Shown here: positions 8,744 to 16,958 of the stretch, in pieces | Layout of the letters: every line of letters begins with the position of its first letter | How positions within the stretch are numbered: position 1 is the stretch's first letter | NCBI RefSeq assembly: GCF_008014745.1 | Contig: NZ_VPFD01000012.1 | Span: 1-64,000, forward strand | From: Massilia arenae | Lineage (GTDB): Bacteria > Pseudomonadota > Gammaproteobacteria > Burkholderiales > Burkholderiaceae_D | DNA length: 64,000 bases | Direction: 5' to 3' | Made by a program: the position numbers and the translations under genes | Notes under the pieces: generated by a model | Seen by the model: the letters and a program-made list of their open reading frames with translations, nothing else | What the model was told of the DNA's origin: nothing | The model's database searches: none

Positions 8744-9343
8744 TTATTGACCGTCGAACAGCGCCCAGCTGCCGCTGCGCCGCACCATCACCTGGGTCGA
8801 CAGCCGGTGCGCATCGTTGTGCTCGTCAAAGAACTGCTGCGCCTGCTCGCGCAGGGTCACTACCGCATTCGGGTCGGCGCTGTCGCACATCAGGATGCGG
8901 TCGCGGCGCGGCGCGCTGACCAGGATGTCGCCACGCACCTGCGACGCCATGGCGTCCCACAAGCCATCCACGAGCAGCAAGGTCGCTTCCAGGTCTTCCC
9001 CGGTCACGGCGACCTTGCAACCGTCCTTGGCAAAAAACTTCGGCTGCGGCAAGGCACGCTCGAGATTGGCCCGTGCGATTCCGGGAAGCGCGGTCGCAGA
9101 GACAGCGACGCTCTCGACCAGCTTCGGGGTGGCCATCATGAAACTGTCGGGCAAATCGAAAGCATAAGTGACGATCAGCTCGCCGCACAGCGGTGCGTGA
9201 CTCGGTTGCTGCTCGGGCGGCACGCCCGCGGCCTGCAGCGCCCGCAAGAAATTGATGTGCTTGAGGCGGGGCTGCAGCTGGTCGGCGCGCAAGGCCGGCA
9301 GTGCGGCTTGGGCGGGTGCTTTCTTCTTGAACAGTCCAAACAT
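8744..9343 (-). CDS. DUF1444/YtpQ-like protein
   Basis: 199 residues, cytoplasmic. PLCGELIVTYAFDLPDSFMMATPK and the later LLLVDGLWDAMASQVRGDILVSAPRRDRILMCDS resemble the DUF1444 (YtpQ) family, whose function is unknown. The N-terminus MFGLFKKK is typical of small soluble proteins in toxin or secretion neighbourhoods. It starts 18 bp after the immunity gene. Confidence 0.55.
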   Translation of the reverse strand: MFGLFKKKAPAQAALPALRADQLQPRLKHINFLRALQAAGVPPEQQPSHAPLCGELIVTYAFDLPDSFMMATPKLVESVAVSATALPGIARANLERALPQPKFFAKDGCKVAVTGEDLEATLLLVDGLWDAMASQVRGDILVSAPRRDRILMCDSADPNAVVTLREQAQQFFDEHNDAHRLSTQVMVRRSGSWALFDGQ

Positions 9344-9361
9344 GGCGAGTCCTTATGCTGG

Positions 9362-10693
9362 TTAATCGTTGTAGACGGCTGCGGGCGTGCGGGTGCGGAT
9401 TTTCAGGGTGTTGCTCAGTTCGATGAGTTCGGCGTGGTAGTCGGCCTTGACGACGACGGCATGCCAGGCGTCGTCGTCGTTGTCGAGGTCGACCAGGCGG
9501 TAGCCGCGCGCTTCCAGCCAGGACGAGAAGGCAAGCAACCCCGCACTGCAGCGGGCCGGTCCAGAAGGTGGTCCCGCTGGACCATCGAATCCGCCGAGCG
9601 CCCGATCTTCGGCCACATTGGATGCTTGAATCAAGACCGTTTCGTCGTCCTTGATATCACCGTGAACGGCTTGACCAGCTTCGCTCAGTGCTTCCATCAG
9701 TTCATGGATATCATCGAGTTTGCGTGGTTTTCCTATCACTTCCAGAACCGACTCGGTTGCATCCACGTTGCCGTCGCAGACCAGTTCGATCCAGCGTGCT
9801 ATGCCTTTGCGTTTGGTTTTCGCGAGGTCAGCTTTTTTCGGTGGCGGCGGAGCAATGATCTGTACTCCGGGCCCGGCAGCTATGGGTCGCCACGCATCGC
9901 GAGTGTGGCGCACATGCATTCGGTAGTAATCGACCAGATCGCGAGGATAGTAAGGATGGTCATTGAACATGCTGTCGTCGATATCATACGCGCACACCGC
10001 CAGCGCAACCTCAAATGCAAAGTCGCAGAACAAGCGATCCTTGCCTGGCGCAGTATCAAGATCAGGCTTCCATCCCCAAGGGCGCATCATGCGACACCAG
10101 TTTTTCATATAGGCTGCCAATGCCTCGTTACGATGGTCCGCATCGGCAGCAAGTGCACGCAAAAACGGATCCATCCAGGCCGCCGCGTACTTGTCCGTCT
10201 TATATTTTTTTGCGAGAGCGTGATCCGGAATAAACGCTTTCACCAGCAGATCAATAACATAGCTCCTCTTCTCGAAATCGACAGGCAGGAATTTTTGAAA
10301 CACTGACAGATATTCCGATGACTCGACGAATAGCAGGGCGATGCCCACAAAAGCTGCATCTGCCCGATTTATCGCCTCAATCGTCGAATAATTTCTCTGT
10401 TCAGCTCTACCATTAATCCGTATGAATTCGCTATTCTCGGCCATTAAATTGGCACGATCAAGGATCAAACCCTTGATCGATTCTACCGTATCACCGGCAC
10501 CATATTTACGCACAACAAGCCTTAACGTGGTAGCCACGGCCTGCAACTTAAACCAGGCCTCCTCCTCCAACGATTCTGGCACAAGGGAAGAAATAAATTC
10601 TTCTTGCTGAATTATTTCACCAATTTCTTTTCGATAGCGCCCCAAATTACCAAGCGGGTCACGCATTTCCTTCTGATTAGTCATGGATTCCAT
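9362..10693 (-). CDS. PoNi-type immunity protein with a C-terminal extra domain
   Basis: 443 residues. Residues about 10-290 look like the DUF1910/DUF1911 immunity fold that neutralises PoNe DNases. The N-terminal helical part has KYGAGDTVESIK, and the C-terminal part has FCDFAFEVALAVCAYDIDD followed by HPYYPRDLVDYYR (247-258), the DUF1911 hallmark. An APPPPKKADLAKTKRK linker leads to a second domain (about 300-440; FSSWLEARGYRLVDLDNDDDAW) resembling DUF6630. Most PoNi proteins lack such an extension. The gene overlaps the toxin stop: ATG at 10684 overlaps it as ATGA, and ATG at 10693 is the longer alternative. The 10.1-10.7 kb part is visibly more AT-rich than the flanks, suggesting acquisition. 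Confidence 0.72.
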   Translation of the reverse strand: MESMTNQKEMRDPLGNLGRYRKEIGEIIQQEEFISSLVPESLEEEAWFKLQAVATTLRLVVRKYGAGDTVESIKGLILDRANLMAENSEFIRINGRAEQRNYSTIEAINRADAAFVGIALLFVESSEYLSVFQKFLPVDFEKRSYVIDLLVKAFIPDHALAKKYKTDKYAAAWMDPFLRALAADADHRNEALAAYMKNWCRMMRPWGWKPDLDTAPGKDRLFCDFAFEVALAVCAYDIDDSMFNDHPYYPRDLVDYYRMHVRHTRDAWRPIAAGPGVQIIAPPPPKKADLAKTKRKGIARWIELVCDGNVDATESVLEVIGKPRKLDDIHELMEALSEAGQAVHGDIKDDETVLIQASNVAEDRALGGFDGPAGPPSGPARCSAGLLAFSSWLEARGYRLVDLDNDDDAWHAVVVKADYHAELIELSNTLKIRTRTPAAVYND

Positions 10694-12306
10694 TTCTTGC
10701 CTATCTCTACGTCTCGATTGCCATTATTCGTAATTTCATGATAAGACGTTCCCTTCTCGTCAGTTAACGCGTAAACTTTTTTTACCCTGTTTGCGGCAAC
10801 GAGGTTTTTTATTTTCTGAGCCTCTGCTGGATCGTCAATCAGGCCATCGATACGGTCCTGCAACCATTCGTTACTCATTTGCCGCGCACCACTTTTCACC
10901 GTGCATAACCTGTCAACGCAACCTTCGGGATCCGCTTTTTTCGTTCCGCCGGTCGCTTTTGATTCGATAATCACATAATTTCCATTCTTGTCTTTGTAGA
11001 TACCATCAATCCCTGTCTGGCCGTCCCAAGCCTTGAAGGCGTCGTCAGGACTCATACCACGCGGATCGAACGATTTCCCAACAGGCTCATAACCTTTTGC
11101 CAAAAGGTCAATGAAAACCTCACGCTCGCCCCGGTAACCCTTTTCTTTAGGCGACAGCTTGTCCCAAGCCTTCGTATGAAGTTCGATACTGCACGGCCCA
11201 GCATTGTGAACCCATATCTGTTGAGCACCCACGAAATAGCTGTGCGTGTGGGCAACGCTGAAATTGTAGACCTTACGGGGATGCTGAACTATGTCGTTGG
11301 CGACGACGACCGTGTCGCCTTGCGCGCTCGCGATGACATCGCCAGGTACCAGCTTGCCAGCTTCGACCCATCCTTTCCCCTGCTGCCACAGAGGATGCTC
11401 TTCAGTGATCTCAAACGTCTCTAACTGTGTCGCGAGCCGCCGATAGCTGGGCGCCACCCGGCCGAATACATCGGTAACAACTTGCGGCCGGTCGGCGAAA
11501 CTATTCTCGTTGCGTGATCCAACGTGCTGCCCCACAACGATCGACTCAATGGACTTGAATCCCTCAGCAGTAAGCACCAGCGTACCCGCCACAAAGCTGG
11601 CGCAACCGTACTCCTTGCGCAACGCCTTAGCAGCATCGCCGAGCTTGCCCGAGAACTTGGTCAAGTTAGTTGCCAGCTTGAGTCCAAACGCCGGACTGAC
11701 ATAACTACCGATTACCTTCCCCAAGTCGTAGGCACCGCACTGAGTTGCGCGTGTGAAGGTATCGACCGCCTCCTGACCGAGCATCTGGCCAAGCGCTTGC
11801 ATCGTTCCCTTCGGATCGTTAAAGAAGGACTTGCCCAGTTCAACCAGACCTGAAATGACCTCGCCCGGATTGGTCACCATATTCCACAGGTCCGCGATCT
11901 GGCCCTTGAGCCCCGCAACTACCCCTTTAACGAACTCGTACCCGTAAGTGACCGAACCCTTAACGCTATCCCACAGTGAGCCCCAGAATCCCTTGTCACG
12001 CTCATTGGCACCTTTGTGGTCATCGTCGGCACTCGGCTTCTCGCACACGTCCTCGGGAAACTGGCAGTTGTTCTTCTTAGCGTACTCTTCACGTGCCTGC
12101 TTTGTCGGGCAAGTCCCGGGCATATCGCAAATCAGCTTGATGCCGCCGCCAGAGCCTGGCGGAACAGGCGTCATTCCGCCTCCGCCACCATTTCCGGGCA
12201 ACGGTATCTGCCCCAATGCCGCGCCAACAGGCGCCACGCACAGCATGACCGCCACAATGAACAGCAGCACGCACCTGCCGAGCGCCAATCTCATCTTGCC
12301 TAACAT
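10681..12306 (-). CDS. Sec-targeted Hint-PoNe polymorphic DNase toxin
   Basis: 541 residues. Signal peptide (about 5-32, VAPVGAALGQ); Gly/Pro-rich linker (38-55); Cys-containing segment (60-90); helical pre-toxin region (105-230). A Hint autoprocessing domain starts at Cys235 (GCASFVAGTLVLTAEG), carries TEEHPLW (301-307) and ends at VHN (366-368). The C-terminal toxin (about 375-541) matches PoNe nucleases: GYRGEREVFIDLLAKGYE, GIDGIYKDKNGNYVIIESK with Asp434, Glu448 and Lys450 as the PD-(D/E)xK core, then RQMSNEWLQDRI. PoNe proteins cut DNA in rival cells, usually as type VI effectors; here there is no type VI marker. The start overlaps the upstream TadE gene by 7 bp, and the immunity gene overlaps the end. 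The toxin end is AT-richer than its neighbours. Confidence 0.82.
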   Translation of the reverse strand: MLGKMRLALGRCVLLFIVAVMLCVAPVGAALGQIPLPGNGGGGGMTPVPPGSGGGIKLICDMPGTCPTKQAREEYAKKNNCQFPEDVCEKPSADDDHKGANERDKGFWGSLWDSVKGSVTYGYEFVKGVVAGLKGQIADLWNMVTNPGEVISGLVELGKSFFNDPKGTMQALGQMLGQEAVDTFTRATQCGAYDLGKVIGSYVSPAFGLKLATNLTKFSGKLGDAAKALRKEYGCASFVAGTLVLTAEGFKSIESIVVGQHVGSRNENSFADRPQVVTDVFGRVAPSYRRLATQLETFEITEEHPLWQQGKGWVEAGKLVPGDVIASAQGDTVVVANDIVQHPRKVYNFSVAHTHSYFVGAQQIWVHNAGPCSIELHTKAWDKLSPKEKGYRGEREVFIDLLAKGYEPVGKSFDPRGMSPDDAFKAWDGQTGIDGIYKDKNGNYVIIESKATGGTKKADPEGCVDRLCTVKSGARQMSNEWLQDRIDGLIDDPAEAQKIKNLVAANRVKKVYALTDEKGTSYHEITNNGNRDVEIGKKWNP

Positions 12307-13133
12307 GTAGGGCCTCCTGGCGGATCTTCCGGGTCGGTCGGGTCGGTAGGATCGATCGGTTCAAAAGGTCCGCCCGGCTCATTCGGATCACCCGGCGCGC
12401 CCGTATCGGGAGGCGTCCCCGATCCGCCCCCCAGGTTCTCTTCATGAAAAGCCGACTGCATGCGCAGGATCGCCTCGCTCCGAATCTGCACCCGCGGTCC
12501 GCGCACACCCGGCGCCGAACAGGGCGCATCCATCCCCGGCGTCGGGCCGATGCCGAACGGGTTTTGCATGCCACTCCCTTCAGTGGCCGCCGACACCGCA
12601 TTCACCGCCGAATGCAGCATGCGGTCGATCACCGGCACGACCAGGCGGAAGCAGTAGGTCACGCGCACGTGCAGCAGGTTCGCGTCCTGCACCGACAGCT
12701 GCGAGCTGCTGCCCGCGGCCGTGGTGCGGTAATGCAGCGTGTCGTTGGGCAGCTCGCGCCCATCCTCGCCATCCAGCCGCGCGCGGCCGAAGTCGGCAAG
12801 CGCGGCGCCGGTGGGGTTGAGCACCTCGATGTCGGTGATATTGCTGGCGGTCGCCGTCTCCAGATTGGCCTTGGCCAGCGCTTCGGCGTAGCCGGCGGAG
12901 CTGGCCTGGTGTGCGAACAGCGGGGTCAGGCCGCGCGCGAGCGCATTGCGCATGGCGCCGTGGTCGCCGTTGTGCAGCGCGCCGGCGCGCGCGGCCAGCA
13001 TGGTGGCGTAGTTGAGCGTCGCGCGCGCCTGGTACATCAGGCCGAGCTGTATTGTCCCGAACAGCATCACCACCAGCACCGGCAGCACCACCAGCAGCTC
13101 GACACCGGCCTGTCCAAGCTGGCGCGCGTTCAC
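12300..13133 (-). CDS. tadE: TadE-like minor pilin with Pro/Gly/Asp-rich tail
   Basis: 277 residues, GTG start overlapping the DUF192 stop. Residues 7-32 are a class-III prepilin-like N-terminus: Gly before QAGVE gives Glu at +5, then a hydrophobic helix (LLVVLPVLVVMLFGTIQLG). The globular part ends near residue 235. It is followed by ~43 residues of low-complexity Gly/Pro/Asp repeats (PNEPGG, DPTDPTDPED) ending in a terminal Cys. TadE proteins are pseudopilins of the Tad (Flp) pilus, cleaved by TadV-type peptidase. The long acidic tail is unusual. The stop overlaps the start of the toxin gene. Confidence 0.78.
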   Translation of the reverse strand: MNARQLGQAGVELLVVLPVLVVMLFGTIQLGLMYQARATLNYATMLAARAGALHNGDHGAMRNALARGLTPLFAHQASSAGYAEALAKANLETATASNITDIEVLNPTGAALADFGRARLDGEDGRELPNDTLHYRTTAAGSSSQLSVQDANLLHVRVTYCFRLVVPVIDRMLHSAVNAVSAATEGSGMQNPFGIGPTPGMDAPCSAPGVRGPRVQIRSEAILRMQSAFHEENLGGGSGTPPDTGAPGDPNEPGGPFEPIDPTDPTDPEDPPGGPTC

Positions 13134-13486
13134 GGGGCCTCCAGCGGCAGGCGCACGCCCGGTGCGATGGCGCAGCGCGCGGCTTCGCCCGCGGCCAGCT
13201 CCAGCACCGCGGCGGCGCGCCAGTGGCCGCGCATGCGGCGCGGCTGCACACCGCCGGCGACCTTCAGCACCAGGCCGTCGCGGCGCAGGAAGACGACGTC
13301 GATGGCATAGCCCATGCCGATCGTATGCACCATATTGCATGGGCTGATGTACAGGGCTTCGTGGGCCCGCAACGGCGGACGCGCCAGCAGGCCGCGCATC
13401 CGCGCCAGCACGGTCGTGGCTATCATCACGTCGAGCCGGCGCGGCGTGGAGGCGGTTTCGAACTGGATCGGGATGGTCTTGAGCAT
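13130..13486 (-). CDS. DUF192 family protein
   Basis: 118 residues, full length for DUF192. Visible family motifs: ATTVLARMRGLLARPPL, ISPCNMVHTIGMGYAIDVVFL and VLELAAGEA near the C-terminus. DUF192 proteins are small beta proteins of unknown biochemical role, often periplasmic; this copy has no signal peptide. It lies between tadC (7 bp upstream) and tadE (4-bp overlap), so it is embedded in the pilus operon. DUF192 genes are known from other Tad-like clusters, so it may be an accessory assembly factor. Confidence 0.82.
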   Translation of the reverse strand: MLKTIPIQFETASTPRRLDVMIATTVLARMRGLLARPPLRAHEALYISPCNMVHTIGMGYAIDVVFLRRDGLVLKVAGGVQPRRMRGHWRAAAVLELAAGEAARCAIAPGVRLPLEAP

Positions 13487-13492
13487 GGCAAT

Positions 13493-14380
13493 TCAGAACT
13501 TGATGCCCGACGCCATGAACTTCATCGCGATCGGGAACATCAGCACCAGGAAGGTCACGGGGAAGATGAAGACGACCAGCGGGAAGATCAGCTTGACGGG
13601 CGCCTCCATCGCCAGCTTCTCGGCCAGCTGGAAGCGCTCGACGCGCCGCTGTTCGGACTGCGCGCGGAAGGTCGCGCCCAGGCTGGCGCCCATGCGCTCG
13701 GCCTGGATCACGGCGCTGATGAAGCTCGACACCTGCGGGATGCGCACGCGCGCGTCCATGCGGCGCAGCGCGTCCGCGCGGGTCAGGCCGGCGCGCAGGT
13801 CGCGCAGCACGAAGGCGAACTCGTTCTTGAGCGGGCCGGCCGGTCCCTTGTCGACCGCCTGGGCGATCGCCCCGGCCATGTTCAGGCCTGCTTCCACCGA
13901 CATCGTCAGAAAGTCGAGGTAGGCCGGCAGCGCCTTGACGATCAACTTCTGGCGCCGCTTGAGCGTCTCCTTGAGCCAGATGCGCGGATAGATGAAGCCC
14001 AGGCCCGCGAGGGCGATGACCCAGAACGGGTTGAACAGGCCCGCCATCGACAGCACCAGCGCAGTGAACCCGGAAAACAGCGTCAGGCTGACCAGGCACA
14101 GGGCGATGAACTGCGTCGGGTTCATCAGGTAGAGCATGCCGGACAGCCGCAGCGTCTCGCCCGGGCCGGCCAGCAGGGACTTCGGTATGTTCCGGCACAG
14201 GTGGTAATCGACCAGGCGGACCACGGGCCACAGCAGGCGCAATGGCCGCGGCAAGGGGTCGAGGTAGGCGCGGTCTTCCTCGGGCACGTCTTCCTTCAGG
14301 CGTACCGCGCCGTGGATCAGGGCGGCGGCCAGCAGCACGAAGGCGGCGCCGACCAGCAGAGCAATGACGAATGGGTTCAT
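13493..14380 (-). CDS. tadC: Tad inner-membrane platform protein TadC
   Basis: 295 residues, T2SF fold. Membrane segments near 5-25, 96-118, 122-140 and 262-288. The cytoplasmic T2SF domain has PAYLDFLTMSVEAGLNMAGAI (about 152-172), FVLRDLRAGLTRADALRRM and AERMGASLGATFR. TadB and TadC form the paired platform that converts TadA ATP hydrolysis into pilin movement. It follows tadB by 16 bp. Confidence 0.9.
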   Translation of the reverse strand: MNPFVIALLVGAAFVLLAAALIHGAVRLKEDVPEEDRAYLDPLPRPLRLLWPVVRLVDYHLCRNIPKSLLAGPGETLRLSGMLYLMNPTQFIALCLVSLTLFSGFTALVLSMAGLFNPFWVIALAGLGFIYPRIWLKETLKRRQKLIVKALPAYLDFLTMSVEAGLNMAGAIAQAVDKGPAGPLKNEFAFVLRDLRAGLTRADALRRMDARVRIPQVSSFISAVIQAERMGASLGATFRAQSEQRRVERFQLAEKLAMEAPVKLIFPLVVFIFPVTFLVLMFPIAMKFMASGIKF

Positions 14381-14396
14381 GGTCGCGGCTTCCCGT

Positions 14397-15248
14397 TCAG
14401 ACGTCGATGGTCGTGATGCGGCGGATGAAGTGGTAGCCGACCAGGATCGTCACCACCATCACGCCCAGCGTCACCCAGCCGTACCAGGCGTTGAACAGCG
14501 GCGCCATGGCTTCCGGCTCCATCACGTTCAACACCGCCACCAGCATCACCGGCAGGCCCGCCATGACCAGGCCCTGCATCTTGCCCTGCGCGGTCAGGCT
14601 CCTGATCTTGCCTTCCATTTGCAGCTTGGCGCGGATGGTTCTGGCGATCGATTCGAGCGTCGCCGCCAGGTTGGCCCCGACCTCGCGCGACAGCGCCATG
14701 CCGGCCGTGACCAGCGCCAGGTCTTCCAGCGGCACCCGCTTTTCCATCGATTCCAGGGCCACGGCAAAGTCGACGCCCAGGCGCATCTCGCGCAGCAGCA
14801 ACGCGAACTCCTGCGAAATCGGCGGCTTGCCTTCGCTGGCCACGCTGTCGAGGGCGAGCGGCAGGCTGGCGCCCGCGCGCAGGGCGCCGGTGATCATCAT
14901 CAGGGCGTCGGGCAGTTGCTGCTCGAACTGCCGCAGCCGGCGCCGGGCGATGTGGGCCACCACCAGGCGCGGAGCGACGAAGGCCAGCGCGACGGACATC
15001 AGCACGAATACCAGGTTGCCGCTCACGACCCAGGCCGCCAAAGGCAGGACGATCAGCACCGACAGGTTGATCACCATGATGCGGCGCTCGTCGGTAAAGA
15101 TGAACATGCTCTCCAGGTCGGCCCTGGCGCTGATCGCCACCTCGGCCTGGCGCGTGCGGAACCAGCGGCTGCCGAAGTGCAGCGCCAGCCAGGCCAGCGC
15201 CAGCATGGCGAAGAAGATCGCGGCGATGATGAAGGTGCGCTCGTTCAT
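14397..15248 (-). CDS. tadB: Tad inner-membrane platform protein TadB
   Basis: 283 residues from MNERTF; longer readings only shadow tadA. Four hydrophobic segments (about 5-22, 52-72, 74-92, 225-280). T2SF signature: LPDALMMITGALRAGASLPLAL, LLLREMRLGVDFAVALESM and ALSREVGANLAATLESIA. Works with TadC as the assembly platform. The start overlaps the tadA stop by 4 bp (ATGA). Confidence 0.9.
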   Translation of the reverse strand: MNERTFIIAAIFFAMLALAWLALHFGSRWFRTRQAEVAISARADLESMFIFTDERRIMVINLSVLIVLPLAAWVVSGNLVFVLMSVALAFVAPRLVVAHIARRRLRQFEQQLPDALMMITGALRAGASLPLALDSVASEGKPPISQEFALLLREMRLGVDFAVALESMEKRVPLEDLALVTAGMALSREVGANLAATLESIARTIRAKLQMEGKIRSLTAQGKMQGLVMAGLPVMLVAVLNVMEPEAMAPLFNAWYGWVTLGVMVVTILVGYHFIRRITTIDV

Positions 15249-16945
15249 GCCGGATGCACCCGCTTCATCGGCACGCTGTCGCGCCGGAAGATGGAAACGT
15301 CCACCGGCATCCCGCGCCGCATCAGGTCCTGGTAGAAGTCCGGTATGTGCCCGGTGGGTACCAGGCGTCCGCACACCTTGCCGTTGGCGTCGAATCCGTC
15401 CTGCTCGAACTGGAAAATGTCCTGCAGCTGGATCAGGTTGCCCTCGATGCCGGTCACCTCGCTGATATACGTCACCTTGCGGCTGCCGCAGGAAAAGCGG
15501 GTCTGCTGGACGATCAGGTCCACCGCCGACGCCACCTGCTCGCGGATCGCCTGCATCGGGATCTCCAGGCCGCTCATCAGGGTCATCACCTCGAGCCGCG
15601 ACAGGCAGTCGCGCGGGCTGTTGGCGTGGGCCGTGGTGAGCGAGCCATCGTGGCCCGTGTTCATCGCCTGCAGCATGTCGAGCGCTTCGCCGCCGCGGCA
15701 CTCGCCCACGATGATGCGGTCGGGGCGCATGCGCAGGCAGTTCTTTACCAGGTCGCGGATGGTGACCGCGCCGCGGCCCTCGATATTGGCGGGCCGCGCT
15801 TCGAGCGACACCAGGTTGGGCTGGTTCAGCTGCAGCTCGGCGGCGTCTTCCACCGTCACGATGCGCTCGTCGTCCGGGATGAAGTTGGACAGCACGTTGA
15901 GCAAGGTGGTCTTGCCCGAGCCGGTGCCGCCCGACACCACGATGTTGGCGCGCAGCTTCACCGCCACTTGCAGAAAGGCGATCATCTCGGCGCTGATGGC
16001 GCCGAAGCGGATCAGGTCCTCGCCCACCAGCTTGTTGCGCGCGAACTTGCGGATGGTGATGCTCGGCCCGCGAATCGCCAGCGGCGGGATGATGGCATTC
16101 ACGCGCGAACCGTCCTTCAGGCGCGCGTCGACCATCGGCGAACTCTCGTCGATGCGGCGTCCGAGCGGCGAGACGATGCGTTCGATTGCCGAAATCACCG
16201 CCGCGTCGTTGGAGAACGAGATGTTCGATCGCTCCAGGCGCCCTGCCCGTTCGACGAACACGTCGTTGTGGCGGTTGACCATCACCTCGCTCACCTCGTC
16301 GTCCGCCAGCAGCGACTCCAGCGGGCCCAGGCCCACCACCTCATTGAGCACGACGTCGCACAGCGCCGCACGCTGCTCGCGCATCGACTCGAAGGCGCTG
16401 TCGGTGTCGATCAGTTCCTCGATCAGCTTCTGCACGGTGGAGCGCAGCTCGGCGTCGGCCATGCGCGCCACGTTGACACGGCGCAGGTCCATGGCGGCGA
16501 TCAGCATGCGGTGCAACTGGCCGCGCATGGCGATGCCTTCGGGACGCTCCAGCGGGTTCGCGCTCGGCTCAGGCTGCGGCTGGCGCGCCGCCGCCGCTGC
16601 ATGCGGCAGCGCCGTCACCGGAAGCGGCGCCGGCGCCGGATGAGGTCGCGCCTCTTCGGACACGTGCGCCATGATCCGGTAGTCGGCCAGCTCGATGGTA
16701 TCGTTGCTGGCCAGCGGTCCGTATTCATTGACCTCCTTGCCGTTGACCTTGAGCGGCGCCATGCCGCCGCCGTCCCTGACGAACAGCCCTTCCTCGCCCA
16801 ACGCGAACTCGAGCTGGCGACGTCCCACGCGCCAGCCCTGCAGCACGATGAGGCTGCCGGCTTCCTTGCCGAGGAAGCAGCTGGCTCCCTTGCTGGTCGC
16901 TTCCGCCACCAACTGGGCGCGCCGAAATACCTGGATGCGTATCAT
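15245..16945 (-). CDS. tadA: Tad pilus assembly ATPase TadA/CpaF with N-terminal FHA-like domain
   Basis: 566 residues, about 100 longer than minimal CpaF. Residues 1-95 look like an FHA domain (QGWRVGRRQLEFALGEEGLFVRDGG, LKVNGKEVN, IELADYRIMAH), then a Pro/Ala linker to about 130. The rest is a secretion ATPase: GLGPLESLLADDEVSEVMVN, Walker A GGTGSGKTTLLN near 336-347, Asp box VTVEDAAELQL, Walker B RIIVGECRGGEALDML, His box TTAHANSPRDCLSRLE. It powers pilin polymerisation at the inner membrane. FHA domains bind phosphothreonine, so assembly may be under Ser/Thr-kinase control. No tadZ is present, and FHA fusion may take over part of its targeting role (inference). Confidence 0.92.
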   Translation of the reverse strand: MIRIQVFRRAQLVAEATSKGASCFLGKEAGSLIVLQGWRVGRRQLEFALGEEGLFVRDGGGMAPLKVNGKEVNEYGPLASNDTIELADYRIMAHVSEEARPHPAPAPLPVTALPHAAAAARQPQPEPSANPLERPEGIAMRGQLHRMLIAAMDLRRVNVARMADAELRSTVQKLIEELIDTDSAFESMREQRAALCDVVLNEVVGLGPLESLLADDEVSEVMVNRHNDVFVERAGRLERSNISFSNDAAVISAIERIVSPLGRRIDESSPMVDARLKDGSRVNAIIPPLAIRGPSITIRKFARNKLVGEDLIRFGAISAEMIAFLQVAVKLRANIVVSGGTGSGKTTLLNVLSNFIPDDERIVTVEDAAELQLNQPNLVSLEARPANIEGRGAVTIRDLVKNCLRMRPDRIIVGECRGGEALDMLQAMNTGHDGSLTTAHANSPRDCLSRLEVMTLMSGLEIPMQAIREQVASAVDLIVQQTRFSCGSRKVTYISEVTGIEGNLIQLQDIFQFEQDGFDANGKVCGRLVPTGHIPDFYQDLMRRGMPVDVSIFRRDSVPMKRVHPA

Positions 16946-16958
16946 GCAAACTCCGATT

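Noticed and set aside
6129..12306. Type VI secretion locus around the toxin
   Set aside because: No Hcp, VgrG, PAAR, TssB/C or adaptor gene is present, and the toxin has a Sec signal peptide.
13052..14416. 454-residue open frame on the plus strand
   Set aside because: Antisense shadow of tadC and DUF192 with no domain and skewed composition.
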